This document shows, piece after piece, positions 8,724 through 18,223 of a DNA stretch of 64,000 nt. Every line of letters starts with the position of its first letter. Positions within the stretch are counted from its first letter, which is position 1. The position numbers and the translations under genes are program-made. The notes below the pieces were generated by a model. The model had not been told where the DNA came from. It was given only the letters and a program-made list of their open reading frames with translations, and did not search any database. Source of the stretch: JAJXXT01 sp963764465 (lineage in GTDB: Bacteria; Pseudomonadota; Alphaproteobacteria; Acetobacterales; Acetobacteraceae); NCBI GenBank assembly GCA_963764465.1, contig CAVXSO010000006.1, positions 992,001-1,056,000 on the forward strand. The letters are read 5' to 3'.

Positions 8724-10928
8724 TCACGGCCCATCCCGGGACGAATAATAGGCGGCCAGCACCTCGCCGCGGTCGCCGTAGGCGCCGCGGGCGTGGCGGC
8801 GCAGGTCCACGCGGGTGAGCACGGCGGCGACGTCGATCCGGGCGCGTTCCGACTGCCGGAGGCCGCGGCGGACGATTTCCATCGCCGAGTGGACGAGATC
8901 GCGGCTGGTGCTGCCCCAGCGGACGGCGAAGAGGACGCGGTCCACGTAGGGGACGACGAGGCTGGTATCGGCGACGGCGAGCACGGGGGCCGTGTCGATG
9001 ACGATCTGGTCGTATTCCTGGCGCAGCTTCTGGATGAAGGCGCCGAGGCGCTTCGGCTCCAGCAGCTTGAGCGTCTCGATCGCGTTGCCGCGCACCGGGA
9101 GATAGTCGAAGCCGAGCTTGTCGTGGCTCTGCACCGCGAGCACGCGCGTGTCGCTCGCGGCGATCACCTCGGCGACGTCCGCGCCCTCGAGGACGCCCAC
9201 CTCGCGCGCGACCGCCGAGTTGCGGAAATCGAGGTCGAGCAGCAGCACGCGCCGGCCGAGCGAGGCGGCGTAGGTGGCGAGGCTGACCGCGAGCGTCGTC
9301 TTGCCCTCCCCCGGCAGGCTCGAGGTCACCATGATCGCGCGGCCCATCTTCTTGGCGCGGGGGCCGGGCTCGATCGAGGCGAGGATGGTGCGGATGGACT
9401 CCGAGTAGGGGCTCAGCGGCTGGTCCATGACGACTTCGTGCAGCCGCTTCTTCTTGCTGCGCGCCATCTGCGGGATGACGCCGGCGCAGCGCATGGCGAG
9501 CAGCGACATCACTTCCTGCTCGGTGCGGATCGAGCGGTCGGAGCGGCTGCGGGCGATGGCCGCGAACATCCCGATGATGCCGGCGAGGATGCCAGCGGGC
9601 GGGATGAAGAGGAAGGCGCTGGGCGAGCTGGGGCGCTCCGGCACCGGGGCCGCGGAGAGGATGCGGGCGGCGGGGACCAGGCTGTCGCGCTCGTCGAGCA
9701 GGGCGATGCGGCGCTGGCGCATCTGCTGCAGGCGCAGGCGGGTGGCGCTGGCGTCGTCCGACAGCGTCTGCAGCGTCACGTCGCCGGAGGCCGACTGGAC
9801 GGAGGCGAGCTGCTGGGAGATGGCCTGGGCGCGGGACTGGGCAACCGTCACGTCGTTGCGCAGCCCGGCGACGGCGAGCGTGATCTCGTCGCGCAGGCGG
9901 GCGATGAGGGGCGCGGTGCCGATGGTCTGCCCGGGGGCGAGGTCGACCGGACGGTCGGCGACGACGGCCTGGCCGGAGCGCGACTGCATCAGGGCCTGGA
10001 GCTGGTGGTGCAGCTCGATCAGCTGGGCGGAGTCCTGGGTGCGCAGGAACGCCTCCCAGTCCCGGTAGCCGTGGGAGAGGGCGAGGAGGTTGCCGAGGCG
10101 GGCGCGGGTGGCGGCCAGGCTGGCCTGGGCCTCCGCGTTCTGGCGCGCGAGGTCGGCGAGCTTCTGCTCGATGACGCCGGCGCGGGCCTCGCCGAGATAG
10201 CCATGCGCGACCTGGTAGGCGACGGCGGCGGCTTCCTTTTCCTGCAGGCTGGCGGCGAGGCGGGGAATGGCGGCCTCGACACTGGCGAGCGCGCTGTCGA
10301 CCTCGCCGCGGGCGCGCTTCAGCCGGCCCTCCACGTAGAGGTTTGCCACCGTGTTCGCGACCGCCGCGGCGACGTGCGGGTCCGGGGCGGTGTAGGTGAC
10401 CGCGATGACGCGCGAGCCGATTTCCTGGAACACCTTAAGCTGGCGCTCCATCGTCCGCATGTCGGGGACCGGGGGGATGGGGGAGGCATCCGTGCGCGCG
10501 AGGCCGAGCGAGGCCAGCTCGCCGAGAACGGCCTGGTGGGCGCGGTGCTGCCAGTCCGCGATCCACTTGCCGATGGCGGAGGCGCCGACGTCCGGCCGGT
10601 CCGCCGCGGAGGGGATGGTGGTGAAGACGGGGTCGTGCGCGAGGCGGGCGCGGGCGGCGGCGAGCAGGTCGTGCGCGCCGAGCGCCGTGACCTCGGTCAG
10701 GATGGCGGTCTCGTCCACCGCCGGCTGCTGGCTTTCGATGCGGCCGGGGATGGGCTGCGCGGAGCCGGCCTCGATCAGCACCATCGCCTTGGCGGTGTAG
10801 CGGCCGGGCAGGACCGAGGCGGCGACGAAGGCGAGCAGCGCGCCGCCCGCGGCGAAGCCGAGCACCAGGCCCATGCGCTGGCGCAGGATGGTGGTGACCC
10901 CGAACAGGGGAATTTCTTGCGAGTTCAT
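8724..10928 (-). CDS. Wzc/GumC-like polysaccharide co-polymerase with tyrosine autokinase domain
   Basis: Inner-membrane BY-kinase of 734 residues controlling chain length and export. The Wzz-type N-terminal part starts with a membrane helix (LGFAAGGALLAFVAASVLPG), then a long periplasmic segment rich in Ala/Gln coiled coil, then a second helix around FLFIPPAGILAGIIGMFAAI. The cytosolic kinase has Walker A SSLPGEGKTTLA, Walker A' VLLLDLDFRN and Walker B IVIDTAPVLAVAD. The C-terminal tail holds only three tyrosines (GAYGD and AAYYSS), fewer than in E. coli Wzc. The start ATG overlaps the asnB-like stop as ATGA; a much longer open frame upstream lies inside that gene and is spurious. Confidence 0.93.
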   Translation of the reverse strand: MNSQEIPLFGVTTILRQRMGLVLGFAAGGALLAFVAASVLPGRYTAKAMVLIEAGSAQPIPGRIESQQPAVDETAILTEVTALGAHDLLAAARARLAHDPVFTTIPSAADRPDVGASAIGKWIADWQHRAHQAVLGELASLGLARTDASPIPPVPDMRTMERQLKVFQEIGSRVIAVTYTAPDPHVAAAVANTVANLYVEGRLKRARGEVDSALASVEAAIPRLAASLQEKEAAAVAYQVAHGYLGEARAGVIEQKLADLARQNAEAQASLAATRARLGNLLALSHGYRDWEAFLRTQDSAQLIELHHQLQALMQSRSGQAVVADRPVDLAPGQTIGTAPLIARLRDEITLAVAGLRNDVTVAQSRAQAISQQLASVQSASGDVTLQTLSDDASATRLRLQQMRQRRIALLDERDSLVPAARILSAAPVPERPSSPSAFLFIPPAGILAGIIGMFAAIARSRSDRSIRTEQEVMSLLAMRCAGVIPQMARSKKKRLHEVVMDQPLSPYSESIRTILASIEPGPRAKKMGRAIMVTSSLPGEGKTTLAVSLATYAASLGRRVLLLDLDFRNSAVAREVGVLEGADVAEVIAASDTRVLAVQSHDKLGFDYLPVRGNAIETLKLLEPKRLGAFIQKLRQEYDQIVIDTAPVLAVADTSLVVPYVDRVLFAVRWGSTSRDLVHSAMEIVRRGLRQSERARIDVAAVLTRVDLRRHARGAYGDRGEVLAAYYSSRDGP

Positions 10929-12844
10929 GCTTCCTCCGCGACCGCTGGCTGGGGCACGTGCACGGCGGGCGCAGGATCGCGCGCCGCCTGCGCCAGTCGC
11001 CAGGCCTCGAACATCATCGCCGCCCAAAGCTCGCGGCCGTGGTCGTGCTGTCCTGTCATGTGCTCGGTCCAGCAGCGTTGCAGGCGGGGCCGGTCGAGCA
11101 GGCCGTCGCCGCACGCGCTTTCCAGCATCGCCTCCGCCCAGGGGCGCAGGGGGCCGGCGAGCCACTCCGCGATCGGGACGTTGAAGCCGGCCTTCGGGCG
11201 CTCGAACAGCGCCTCCGGCACGTAGCGGCGCAGGACGCGGCGCAGCAGCCACTTGCCGCTGCCGCCGCGGATGCGCATGCGCAGCGGGAGCGACCAGGCG
11301 AAGGCGAGGACACGATGGTCCAGCAGGGGGGCGCGAGCCTCCAGCGCCACGGCCATGCTGGCGCGGTCCACCTTCGCGAGGACGTCGCCGGGAAGGTAGC
11401 TGATCGTGTCGCGCGCCATCAGCGCCTCGGCGGGATGGGCGAGGCGCGGCAGGGCGGCGGGGTCGATCAGCGGGTGCGGCGCGCGGGCGCAATCCTCGCG
11501 CACCGAGACCAGGGATTCGTGCAGTGCCGCGCTGTCGGGCGCGGCGACGAGGCGGCCGAGGCGGGCGAAGCGGCCGCCGAGCATGGTGGCGGCGGCGCCG
11601 AGCGGGCGGCGCAGCGGCGATGGCAGGCGCAGGAGCCAGGCGGCGCGCGCCGCCTCCACGTGCCGGCGGTAGCCGCCGAAGATCTCGTCCCCGCCGTCGC
11701 CGGAGAGGGCCACGGTGACGTCGGCGCGGGCGAGCTTGGCGACGAGGTAGGTGGGGATCTGCAATTCGTCGGCGAAGGGCTCGTCCCACAGCTCCGGCAG
11801 GCGGGGGATGACGTCGAGCGCGTCCTGGCTGGTGACGGGCAGCGTGTGGTGGCTGGTGCCGAGATGGGCGGCGACGCGGGCGGCGTGTTCCGCCTCGTTG
11901 TAGCCCTCGCCGGCCATGGCGATGGTGAAGCTGCGCACCGGGCGCGAGGACTGCGCCTGCATCAGCGCGACCACGGCGGAGCTGTCGATGCCGCCGGAGA
12001 GGAAGGCGCCGAGCGGGACGTCCGCCACCATCCGCTCGCGCACCGCCTGGCGCAGGAGCGTGTCCAGCATTTCCTCGGCCTCGGCGTCGCTGCCGGTGAA
12101 GGGGCGCGCGCGGGCGGCCTCGATGACCGAGGCGAGCGACCACCAGGGCCGGGCGCGGCGCAGCAGCTCCGCGGCGTCGCAGCCGGCGAGCTCGTCCGCG
12201 GTGATGGTGAGCGCGGTGCCGGGGGGGAGCTTGAAGACGCCTTCCCAGATGGAGAGCGGCTCCGGGATCCAGCCGTTATGGGTGAGGAAGGCGAGCGCGC
12301 GGCGATCCAGCCGGGGGCTGAAGCCGGGGCAGGCGCGGATGGCGCGCAGCTCCGAGCCGAAGGCGAGCCCATGGGGCGTGCGCGCGACGTAGAGCGGCTT
12401 CTTGCCGAGGCGGTCGCGGATGAGGGTGAGCGCGCGGGTCTCGTGGTCCCAGAGCGCGGTCGCGAACATGCCGGCGAGGGTGGGCAGCGTGGCCTCGATG
12501 CCGTCATACTCGAAGGCGGCGAGCATGACCTCGGTGTCGCTGTGGCCGCGGAAGCGCCGGCCGGCGGCGACGAGGCGCGGGCGCAGGGCCTCGGCGTTGT
12601 AGATCTCGCCGTTGTAGGAGACGACGTAGCGGCCGGAGGCGCCGTGCATCGGCTGGTGGCCGGCGGCCGAGAGATCGACGATGGCGAGGCGGCGGTGGCC
12701 GAGGGCGATGCCGGCCTGCGCGTCGCTCCAGATGCCGCGGCCGTCCGGGCCGCGATGCCAGATCGCGTCCGTCATCGCGTGCACCGCGCGCAGGCGGGCG
12801 GGATCGACACCGGGGGCGAGGAAGAGGCCGGCGATACCGCACAT
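10925..12844 (-). CDS. asnB: Asparagine synthase (glutamine-hydrolysing)-like amidotransferase
   Basis: A 639-residue class II amidotransferase. The N-terminal Ntn glutaminase begins MCGIAG with catalytic Cys2, and shows HRGPDG and YNGEIYN. The C-terminal synthetase domain has the PP-loop LSGGIDSS and later LSGDGGDE. It transfers ammonia from glutamine to an AMP-activated carboxylate. Located between a Wzy-like polymerase (4 bp gap) and the BY-kinase (ATGA overlap), it more likely amidates a uronic acid or another group in the polysaccharide than makes free asparagine; that role is inferred from position. Such asnB paralogues are common in capsule and exopolysaccharide loci (family knowledge). 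Confidence 0.92.
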   Translation of the reverse strand: MCGIAGLFLAPGVDPARLRAVHAMTDAIWHRGPDGRGIWSDAQAGIALGHRRLAIVDLSAAGHQPMHGASGRYVVSYNGEIYNAEALRPRLVAAGRRFRGHSDTEVMLAAFEYDGIEATLPTLAGMFATALWDHETRALTLIRDRLGKKPLYVARTPHGLAFGSELRAIRACPGFSPRLDRRALAFLTHNGWIPEPLSIWEGVFKLPPGTALTITADELAGCDAAELLRRARPWWSLASVIEAARARPFTGSDAEAEEMLDTLLRQAVRERMVADVPLGAFLSGGIDSSAVVALMQAQSSRPVRSFTIAMAGEGYNEAEHAARVAAHLGTSHHTLPVTSQDALDVIPRLPELWDEPFADELQIPTYLVAKLARADVTVALSGDGGDEIFGGYRRHVEAARAAWLLRLPSPLRRPLGAAATMLGGRFARLGRLVAAPDSAALHESLVSVREDCARAPHPLIDPAALPRLAHPAEALMARDTISYLPGDVLAKVDRASMAVALEARAPLLDHRVLAFAWSLPLRMRIRGGSGKWLLRRVLRRYVPEALFERPKAGFNVPIAEWLAGPLRPWAEAMLESACGDGLLDRPRLQRCWTEHMTGQHDHGRELWAAMMFEAWRLAQAARDPAPAVHVPQPAVAEEA

Positions 12845-12848
12845 CGGC

Positions 12849-14147
12849 TCAGGCCCCCGCCATGGCAGTGAGCACGCGCAGCGGGCCGGAGCGGGCGCTG
12901 GATGGCGCCTCCGACGCCTCGGCCGGGGCCGGATCGAGGCAGGTGGTCAGGCCGAGCGCCATGGTGAACCAGAACATCGGCTGGCGGATGATGAGGTGGA
13001 ACATGCTGAACACCGCGATGGCGCAGGCGAGGGTTGCGAGGGCCGCGGCGTGGGTGCGCCAGGCCGCGCGCAGGACGTGGCCCCAGATCCAGGCGACGGC
13101 GAGCACGGCGAGCGCGCCGCCCTGGGTGAAGAGGTCCAGCGGCGTGTTGTGGGCCTCGAATTTCGGTGGCGGTTCGCGCTTGTAGGGGGGCGTGCTGAGA
13201 TGCGCGCCGGGGCCGAGGCCGAGGGCCGCGGCATCCACGCCGCGCACGATCGCCTCGTGCCAGAGGCGCAGGCGCGTGGCGCCCTCGCCGGTGGCCGAGG
13301 CCGAGCGGTCGGTGCCGTTGTAGACCGAGTTGGCGTACTGGTCGGCGCGGGCCATGGCGTAGCCGGTGAAGGGCAGCAGCGACAGCAGCAGCAGCGGCAC
13401 CGCGACCACGATGCCCCAGGCGATGTGGGCGCGCGCGGGCGACGGGGGCCGGCTGATCCAGCGGCGCAGCGTCATCGCCAGCTGCAGCGCGAAGCAGCAA
13501 ATGCACACCAGGATGAAGGTGTCGCTCTTGGACAGCACGCCGGCGATCAGCGGCAGCGGGGCGCAGGCGGCGCCGGCGAGCATGCGCCAGCGCGTGGTGG
13601 CGCGCTCGGCCACGTGCAGGGCGAGGAATTGGAGGACCGCGGCGAGGAGGGCGAGCTGGTTGGGATTGTCGGACCAGCCCTGGAGCCGGTCCCAGAACCA
13701 GGGCTCGGTGCCCGGGACGCTGAACAGGCCGTAGGCGTTGGCGATCTGGGTGGCGAGCATGACGTTGCCGAACACGACGCAGAGCCAGGCGGTGCGCGCG
13801 ATGCGCGGGCGGGCGTCGTCCTGCGCGACGGCAAGGCAGCTGACGGCGAGGAGCAGCGCGTAGGCGAAGATGTCGTGCACCGAGGAGATGGTGTCGCGGC
13901 GGCTCTCGATCATCAGGCCGACCATGTCGCCGAGGGAGAGCGAGGCCACGAACGCCATCCAGAAGCCGAAGACGATGCGTACCGGGGCGGTGAGGCTGAT
14001 GCTGCCGTGGCGCAGCAGCCTGGCGCCGGCGACGAGCACCCAGAGCACCATGAGCAGCTCGGCGGGGCCGACGGAGGAGCTGCCGGGCCGGAGCTGGGTC
14101 GCGGTGGTGAGCACGAGGCCCAGGGCGAGCAGGCTGTCCGCGATCAT
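12849..14147 (-). CDS. O-antigen ligase/Wzy-like polymerase
   Basis: A 432-residue multi-pass membrane protein with around ten hydrophobic segments and one large loop (approximately TGYAMARADQYANSVYNG to the segment after GLGPGAHL), the layout of the Wzy_C/O-antigen ligase superfamily. The loop carries GLGPGAHLSTPP and HNTPLDLFTQGG, like the conserved G-x-G...H-N-x-x-L pattern of the family. It should join lipid-linked repeat units in the periplasm. The start overlaps the glycosyltransferase stop (ATGA), and a longer open frame upstream is antisense or overlapping noise. Confidence 0.88.
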   Translation of the reverse strand: MIADSLLALGLVLTTATQLRPGSSSVGPAELLMVLWVLVAGARLLRHGSISLTAPVRIVFGFWMAFVASLSLGDMVGLMIESRRDTISSVHDIFAYALLLAVSCLAVAQDDARPRIARTAWLCVVFGNVMLATQIANAYGLFSVPGTEPWFWDRLQGWSDNPNQLALLAAVLQFLALHVAERATTRWRMLAGAACAPLPLIAGVLSKSDTFILVCICCFALQLAMTLRRWISRPPSPARAHIAWGIVVAVPLLLLSLLPFTGYAMARADQYANSVYNGTDRSASATGEGATRLRLWHEAIVRGVDAAALGLGPGAHLSTPPYKREPPPKFEAHNTPLDLFTQGGALAVLAVAWIWGHVLRAAWRTHAAALATLACAIAVFSMFHLIIRQPMFWFTMALGLTTCLDPAPAEASEAPSSARSGPLRVLTAMAGA

Positions 14148-15406
14148 TCGGCGCGCGCGGCGAGCAGGTCGGCCGGGATCGGGGCCCGGGCCCCGGCCTG
14201 GAGGGTTTCGGGGCGGCCGGCCGGGCGGCTGGCGACGGAGACCGTCCCGGGGGCGGCGAGCACGGCGCGGTAGACCGCGGCGTAACGGTCCGCCACGTCC
14301 GGCAGGCCGAAACCGGCGCGGACATGCGCGCGCGCGCGCTGCCCCATGGCCGCGGCGGCCTGGGGATTGGCGAGCATTCCCAGGATGCTGGCGGCGAGGC
14401 GGCGCGGGTCGCGCGGCGGCACGAGGCGGCCGCTCTCGCCCTGCGCCACCACGTCCGTGCAGCCGGGCATCTCGGTCGCGACGACGGGCAGGCCGGCGAG
14501 GGCCGCCTCCATCAGCGCGCGGGGGACGCCTTCGCGGTATTCGGTGGGGAAGGCGAAGATGTCGGCGGCGCGCAGCAGGGCGGGGACGTCGTTGCGGCGG
14601 CCGAGGGCGGTGACGTAGGCGGCGTGGGGCTCGATTTCCTCGCGCGCGACGGCGAAGGGGCCCTCGCTCTCGATCGGGCCGACCAGAAGAAAGCGGACGT
14701 CGGGGCGGGCGCGGTGGACGATGGCGGCGGCGCGCAGCAGGGCGGGAATGCCCTTCTGGCGGGTGATGCGGGTGACGGTGATGACGACCGGCGCGGCGCC
14801 GAGGCCGAGGCTGGCGCGCAGTTCCGCGCGGGAGGGCGCGCGCGCGAGGGCGGCGTCCATGCCCTCGATATCGACGCCGGAGCCCTGGATGAGGAAGCCG
14901 GGCGCGTCGCCGAGGAGGTGACGGCGCTCGAACAGCGTCTGGTCGTCGCGGTTCTGGAAGACGGTGGCGGCGACGTGGGCGGCGGCGCGGCGGTGCAGCA
15001 TGCGCTGGACCGGGCGCAGCGCGAGGGCGAGCGGCGAGCGGGAGGAATAGACCCAGCCCATGCCGTTGATGGTGCGGATGGCGCGCCAGCGCTGCTGGCC
15101 GGCGGAGGCGAGCGGGACGAGGATGTTGGGCTTGGTGTCGAAGCTCTGCACGATGTCGGCGCCGACATGGTCGAGCATGGCGCGGACGGCGCGCAGGCCG
15201 TTGTAGTCCGCGAAGGGGGTGACGAAGCGCTCGAACCGGAAGGCGTGGTGCTCGATGCCGGCGGCGGCGAAGGGCGCGGCGTCGCCGGTGCTGGCGGCGC
15301 TGACGCGGAAGCCGCGCTGCGCCATGGCGCGCAGGAACGGGATCCGCAAATTGTGATCCTCGCCGCCGACGCAAAGCACATGCGGTCTGGCCGCCGCGAT
15401 GTTCAT
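14144..15406 (-). CDS. Family 4 (GT-B) glycosyltransferase
   Basis: Predicted cytosolic retaining glycosyltransferase, 420 residues, first gene of the operon. The acceptor domain opens with HVLCVGGEDHNLRIPFLRAM and shows QSFDTKPNILVPLAS. The donor domain has VVITVTRITRQKGIPALL, VGPIESEG and the E-x7-E pattern in FPTEYREGVPRALMEAALAGLPVVATEMPG, typical of GT4 enzymes such as PglA. It is the only clear glycosyltransferase inside the window, so others for this repeat unit may lie beyond the left edge or elsewhere. The start chosen has an AGGCGG upstream. The longer open frame includes a 15 bp tandem repeat and reads as low-complexity, so it was not used. Confidence 0.9.
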   Translation of the reverse strand: MNIAAARPHVLCVGGEDHNLRIPFLRAMAQRGFRVSAASTGDAAPFAAAGIEHHAFRFERFVTPFADYNGLRAVRAMLDHVGADIVQSFDTKPNILVPLASAGQQRWRAIRTINGMGWVYSSRSPLALALRPVQRMLHRRAAAHVAATVFQNRDDQTLFERRHLLGDAPGFLIQGSGVDIEGMDAALARAPSRAELRASLGLGAAPVVITVTRITRQKGIPALLRAAAIVHRARPDVRFLLVGPIESEGPFAVAREEIEPHAAYVTALGRRNDVPALLRAADIFAFPTEYREGVPRALMEAALAGLPVVATEMPGCTDVVAQGESGRLVPPRDPRRLAASILGMLANPQAAAAMGQRARAHVRAGFGLPDVADRYAAVYRAVLAAPGTVSVASRPAGRPETLQAGARAPIPADLLAARAE

Positions 15407-15441
15407 GCCGCCTGGTCCCTCCAGATGCGCCACCCCGCCGA

Positions 15442-15500
15442 GCCGCTTGGGGCCGTGCCGCTTGGGGCCGTGCCGCAGGGGGCCGCGCCGCGATGGGGCG
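15442..15500. repeat. 15 bp tandem repeat upstream of the glycosyltransferase
   Basis: About four units of GCCGCTTGGGGCCGT; the first two are identical, the last two diverged. It lies 36 bp upstream of the chosen glycosyltransferase start on the minus strand, in the leader of the seven-gene operon. Confidence 0.8.
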
Positions 15501-15655
15501 ACGCTGGAAGGAACGTCCGCCGCGAGGGGGCCGGGATGCGACTTGGCCAAAGGATCATGGGCCGGGGAGCGATGCCGCGGGATGCACCGGGGGGCGTAGC
15601 GGGGTGCATCGGAGGGTTTAGACCGTGGGCGGGGGCGCGGATGGGACGGCACGGC

Positions 15656-16585
15656 TCAGGGCTCGCCGGTGAGGTTGTGGCGGCGCAGCACGGCCTGGAG
15701 GTCGGCGGCGCCGGCGAGGGCGGTGTCGGCGCGCTGGGCGCCCCAGCTATAGGCGTAGTCGAAGGCCGGCGCGGGGACGAGGCGGTGCCAGCGGCGCAGC
15801 ATCCCGGTTTCCTCCGCCGCGGTAGGCAGGCGGTAGTAGCCGCCCTCCCCGTCCCGCCAGGTGCCGCCGCCGAAGGTCTGGAAGACCGGGACGATGCGCG
15901 CGTCCGCGATGCCGGCGCGGTGGGCGGCGGCGACGTAGCGGTCGATCATCGCCATGTCGCAGGCGGCGAGCGAGGTGCGGCAGGGATAGGGGTCGATGCC
16001 GTACAGATCGAGATGCGTGGCCGCGGGGGAATAGGCGGCGCTGAAGTCCGGCTGCTGGCGGGTGCCGAGGTTCATCAGGGCGATGAAGGCGAGCGCCTTG
16101 CTGCCGCTGGCGTGGATCCAGTCCGCCTCCTCGCGCAGGGCCTGCGGTTTGCAGCGGCCGGGATGGAGGGGCCGGGGGTCCGGGTCGTCCATCAGGTAGA
16201 AGGCGAAGACGCGGGGGTCGTGCAGGAAAGGGGTGAGCGTGGCGCGGAACGGGGCGTCGGCGCCGGCGCAGCGCCCGACCCAGACGAGGGCGGCGACGCC
16301 CGGGGGCAGCTGCGGGAGCTGGTCCGGGGCGGAGATGTCCGCGAGGTCGAAGCCGGCGGCGGCGGGGGCGAAGGTGCCGTCTGGCAGGAAGTTGGCGTTG
16401 GGGGCGAAGTGGCGGGTGGCCTGGATGGGTGCGGCCTGGCTGGGTGTGGCCTGGGTGGGCGTGATGGGGGCGCTCGGGGCTGGGGCGCTCGGGGTTGGGG
16501 CGCTCGGGGTTGGGGCGCTCGCGGCTGGGGCGCGCGCGGCGCCGGCCGCGAGGAGCAGCGCGAGAGCGAGGGCGGTCCCGCGCAT
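15656..16585 (-). CDS. Secreted protein, possible TIM-barrel glycoside-hydrolase-like
   Basis: A 309-residue protein with a signal peptide (MRGTALALALLLAAGAARA). A low-complexity Ala/Pro/Thr/Ser linker runs to about residue 57 and is encoded by 15 bp in-frame tandem repeats. The mature part includes GFDLADISAPDQ, VAALVWVGRC, FAFYLMDDPDP and YGIDPYPCR. Alternating strands and acidic motifs at strand ends suggest a TIM-barrel glycosidase-like fold, but no family was recognised with certainty. It lies 17 bp after the LuxR-type regulator and 250 bp before the glycosyltransferase, all on the minus strand, so a role in polysaccharide processing or surface attachment is plausible. Confidence 0.65.
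   Translation of the reverse strand: MRGTALALALLLAAGAARAPAASAPTPSAPTPSAPAPSAPITPTQATPSQAAPIQATRHFAPNANFLPDGTFAPAAAGFDLADISAPDQLPQLPPGVAALVWVGRCAGADAPFRATLTPFLHDPRVFAFYLMDDPDPRPLHPGRCKPQALREEADWIHASGSKALAFIALMNLGTRQQPDFSAAYSPAATHLDLYGIDPYPCRTSLAACDMAMIDRYVAAAHRAGIADARIVPVFQTFGGGTWRDGEGGYYRLPTAAEETGMLRRWHRLVPAPAFDYAYSWGAQRADTALAGAADLQAVLRRHNLTGEP
16418..16526. repeat. In-frame 15 bp minisatellites encoding an Ala/Pro linker
   Basis: Three units related to GGCCTGGATGGGTGC are followed by four units of GGGGCGCTCGGGGTT. On the minus strand they encode five-residue repeats such as APTPS and QATPS. The frame is preserved because the unit is 15 bp. Confidence 0.8.
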
Positions 16586-16602
16586 GGCCGCGGGATGCCG
16601 TC

Positions 16603-17367
16603 TCAGAGGCGGCCGGAGGCGGGCTGGCGCGAGGAGCGGTAGGTGGGGGCGAGGATGGCGAGTTCCGTGCGGTTCTGGGCGTGCAGCTTCTGGATGAGGT
16701 GATGCACGTGCACCTTCACGGTGCTGACCGACATGCCGAGGCGGTAGGCGATGATCTTGTTGGGCAGGCCCTTGGCGAGGAGGTCCAGCACGCGGTCCTC
16801 GCGCGGGGTGAGCGAGGCGACGGGCTGGTCGCCGAGCATGGCCTCCGTCCGGTCCGGGCGCAGCGACGCCTCGAACGGGGTGACGGCGCGGCGCGGCTGG
16901 CGCGGCAGGTAGACGCCGCCGGCGAGCACGAGGCGAAGGGCGGCGCGCACGACGTTGGCGCTGCTGCTGGTGGGGATGTAGCCCTGGAGCGACAGCGCCT
17001 CGACCATGGCTTCCGCGCGGTCTGCGTCCTGGGTGTCCACCAGGATGGCGATGGGCATGTCCTCGTCGCGGGAGCGCAGGGTCTCGACCTGTTCGCGCAG
17101 CCAGTTTTCCGGCTGGGCGCCGATGCCGGCGAGGAACAGGAGGACGAGCGCGGGCACGGCGGCGGCGGGCTGCTGGAGGAGCTGGCCGGCATCGGAGAGG
17201 ACGCTGACCTCGAGGTCCGGGAGTTCGCCGGAGAGCCAGCGGACCAGGCAGTCGCGCATGAAGGGACGGCCGTCCACGAAGAGCAGGCCGCTGCGGACGG
17301 GCGACGCGGCGAGGTTGCCTTCCATCACGAGGTTGGATCCGACGCTGATGCTCATGTACTTCCCCAT
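16603..17367 (-). CDS. LuxR-family (NarL/FixJ-type) transcriptional regulator
   Basis: A 254-residue regulator with an N-terminal receiver-like domain (about 25-150) and a C-terminal LuxR helix-turn-helix (about 185-245: LTPREDRVLDLLAKGLPNKI, then GMSVSTVKVHVHHLIQKL). The receiver part lacks an obvious phospho-acceptor Asp at the end of strand 3; the corresponding region reads ALVLLFLAGIGAQ. It may therefore be a pseudo-receiver that is not phosphorylated. Placed at the end of the exopolysaccharide block and transcribed with the secreted protein gene, it is a candidate regulator of that locus. A second regulator of the same class lies 1.2 kb away in the opposite direction. Confidence 0.85.
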   Translation of the reverse strand: MGKYMSISVGSNLVMEGNLAASPVRSGLLFVDGRPFMRDCLVRWLSGELPDLEVSVLSDAGQLLQQPAAAVPALVLLFLAGIGAQPENWLREQVETLRSRDEDMPIAILVDTQDADRAEAMVEALSLQGYIPTSSSANVVRAALRLVLAGGVYLPRQPRRAVTPFEASLRPDRTEAMLGDQPVASLTPREDRVLDLLAKGLPNKIIAYRLGMSVSTVKVHVHHLIQKLHAQNRTELAILAPTYRSSRQPASGRL

Positions 17368-17530
17368 CGGTCGCCAGGTGACCCGAGATGCAAGCCAAAG
17401 GACGTATGACCGTCGGCGAATTCGGCCTTTGTCCTAACGATGAAGTCCATTCAGCCTGTCTCGCGGGGGTGGCGCATGGGCGCATGGACCGCGAAGATGC
17501 AAAACTTCTTAATCAATTCTCAGAAATCTG

Positions 17531-17554
17531 ACACCTGTCTATTTTGACAGGTGT
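17531..17554. promoter_or_regulatory. Perfect inverted repeat, candidate operator
   Basis: ACACCTGTC, a 6 bp spacer (TATTTT) and GACAGGTGT form a perfect 9 bp dyad. It lies 164 bp upstream of the minus-strand LuxR-type gene and overlaps a TTGACA box on the plus strand. No T-run follows, so it is not an obvious terminator. Confidence 0.5.
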
Positions 17555-18223
17555 TGTCATAGATCTAAATTTTTACGCTTTAGGCTCATTCTGGAGGCAT
17601 GCGACACGTGCATGAGAAATGGCGCAGGCCATGAAGAGGAGCTTGCCGATTCCTCGTGCTGATGGACAATCGGAGGCGGCCGGATGCAGGGGTGCCGGGT
17701 GCCTTTCCGGGCCGCTGGGGCGCGACGGTGTTTGACGCAACAATAAGATATGTCCTGTTTTTACGACATTATCGACCGGCGCCGGCGGGCTCGTGCAGGG
17801 TGTGGTGTTGCGGCGCAGCATCGGCGGCGGCGGCTCGCGGCGAGGCGTGCGGGGCGCCGCGCCAGGACGAGTTTACAGCTGCCAGGTGGCGTGGAACCAG
17901 GCCGGCCGGGGCGGCGCCTGGGCGGGCGCGGAGCTAACAAAAGTTTACGCGGGCGAGCGGCCGGACGGGCCGGCAATGACCCACCTGCCCTCCCGCCGAC
18001 CCGCGCCGAAGCGGCCTTGGGCCGGCGCCGTGGCATCGGGGGACGGAAGGGCGGGCGGAACCTGGCTCGGGGAACCTTGGGCGGGTGGCGTGGCGCGTTG
18101 CGGTCCGCGCCACGTTGGCGTTTCGCGATGCGATCCGCGAGGCGGCGGGGGCGCCGTGGGCGCGCGCGAGCGGGAGGGAAAGGCGCGGTTTTTTGGAGCC
18201 GATGGAGACGATCGACATTAATT

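Noticed and set aside
6939..11225. Open frame of 1428 codons on the plus strand across the polysaccharide operon
   Set aside because: It is antisense to four well-supported genes and has a composition biased to Gly, Ala, Asp, Glu and Arg, as expected for a shadow frame in GC-rich DNA.
17573..17821. Small open frame of 82 codons on the minus strand
   Set aside because: No ribosome site, low-complexity Pro/Ser content and no homology-like motif; it lies in a regulatory gap.
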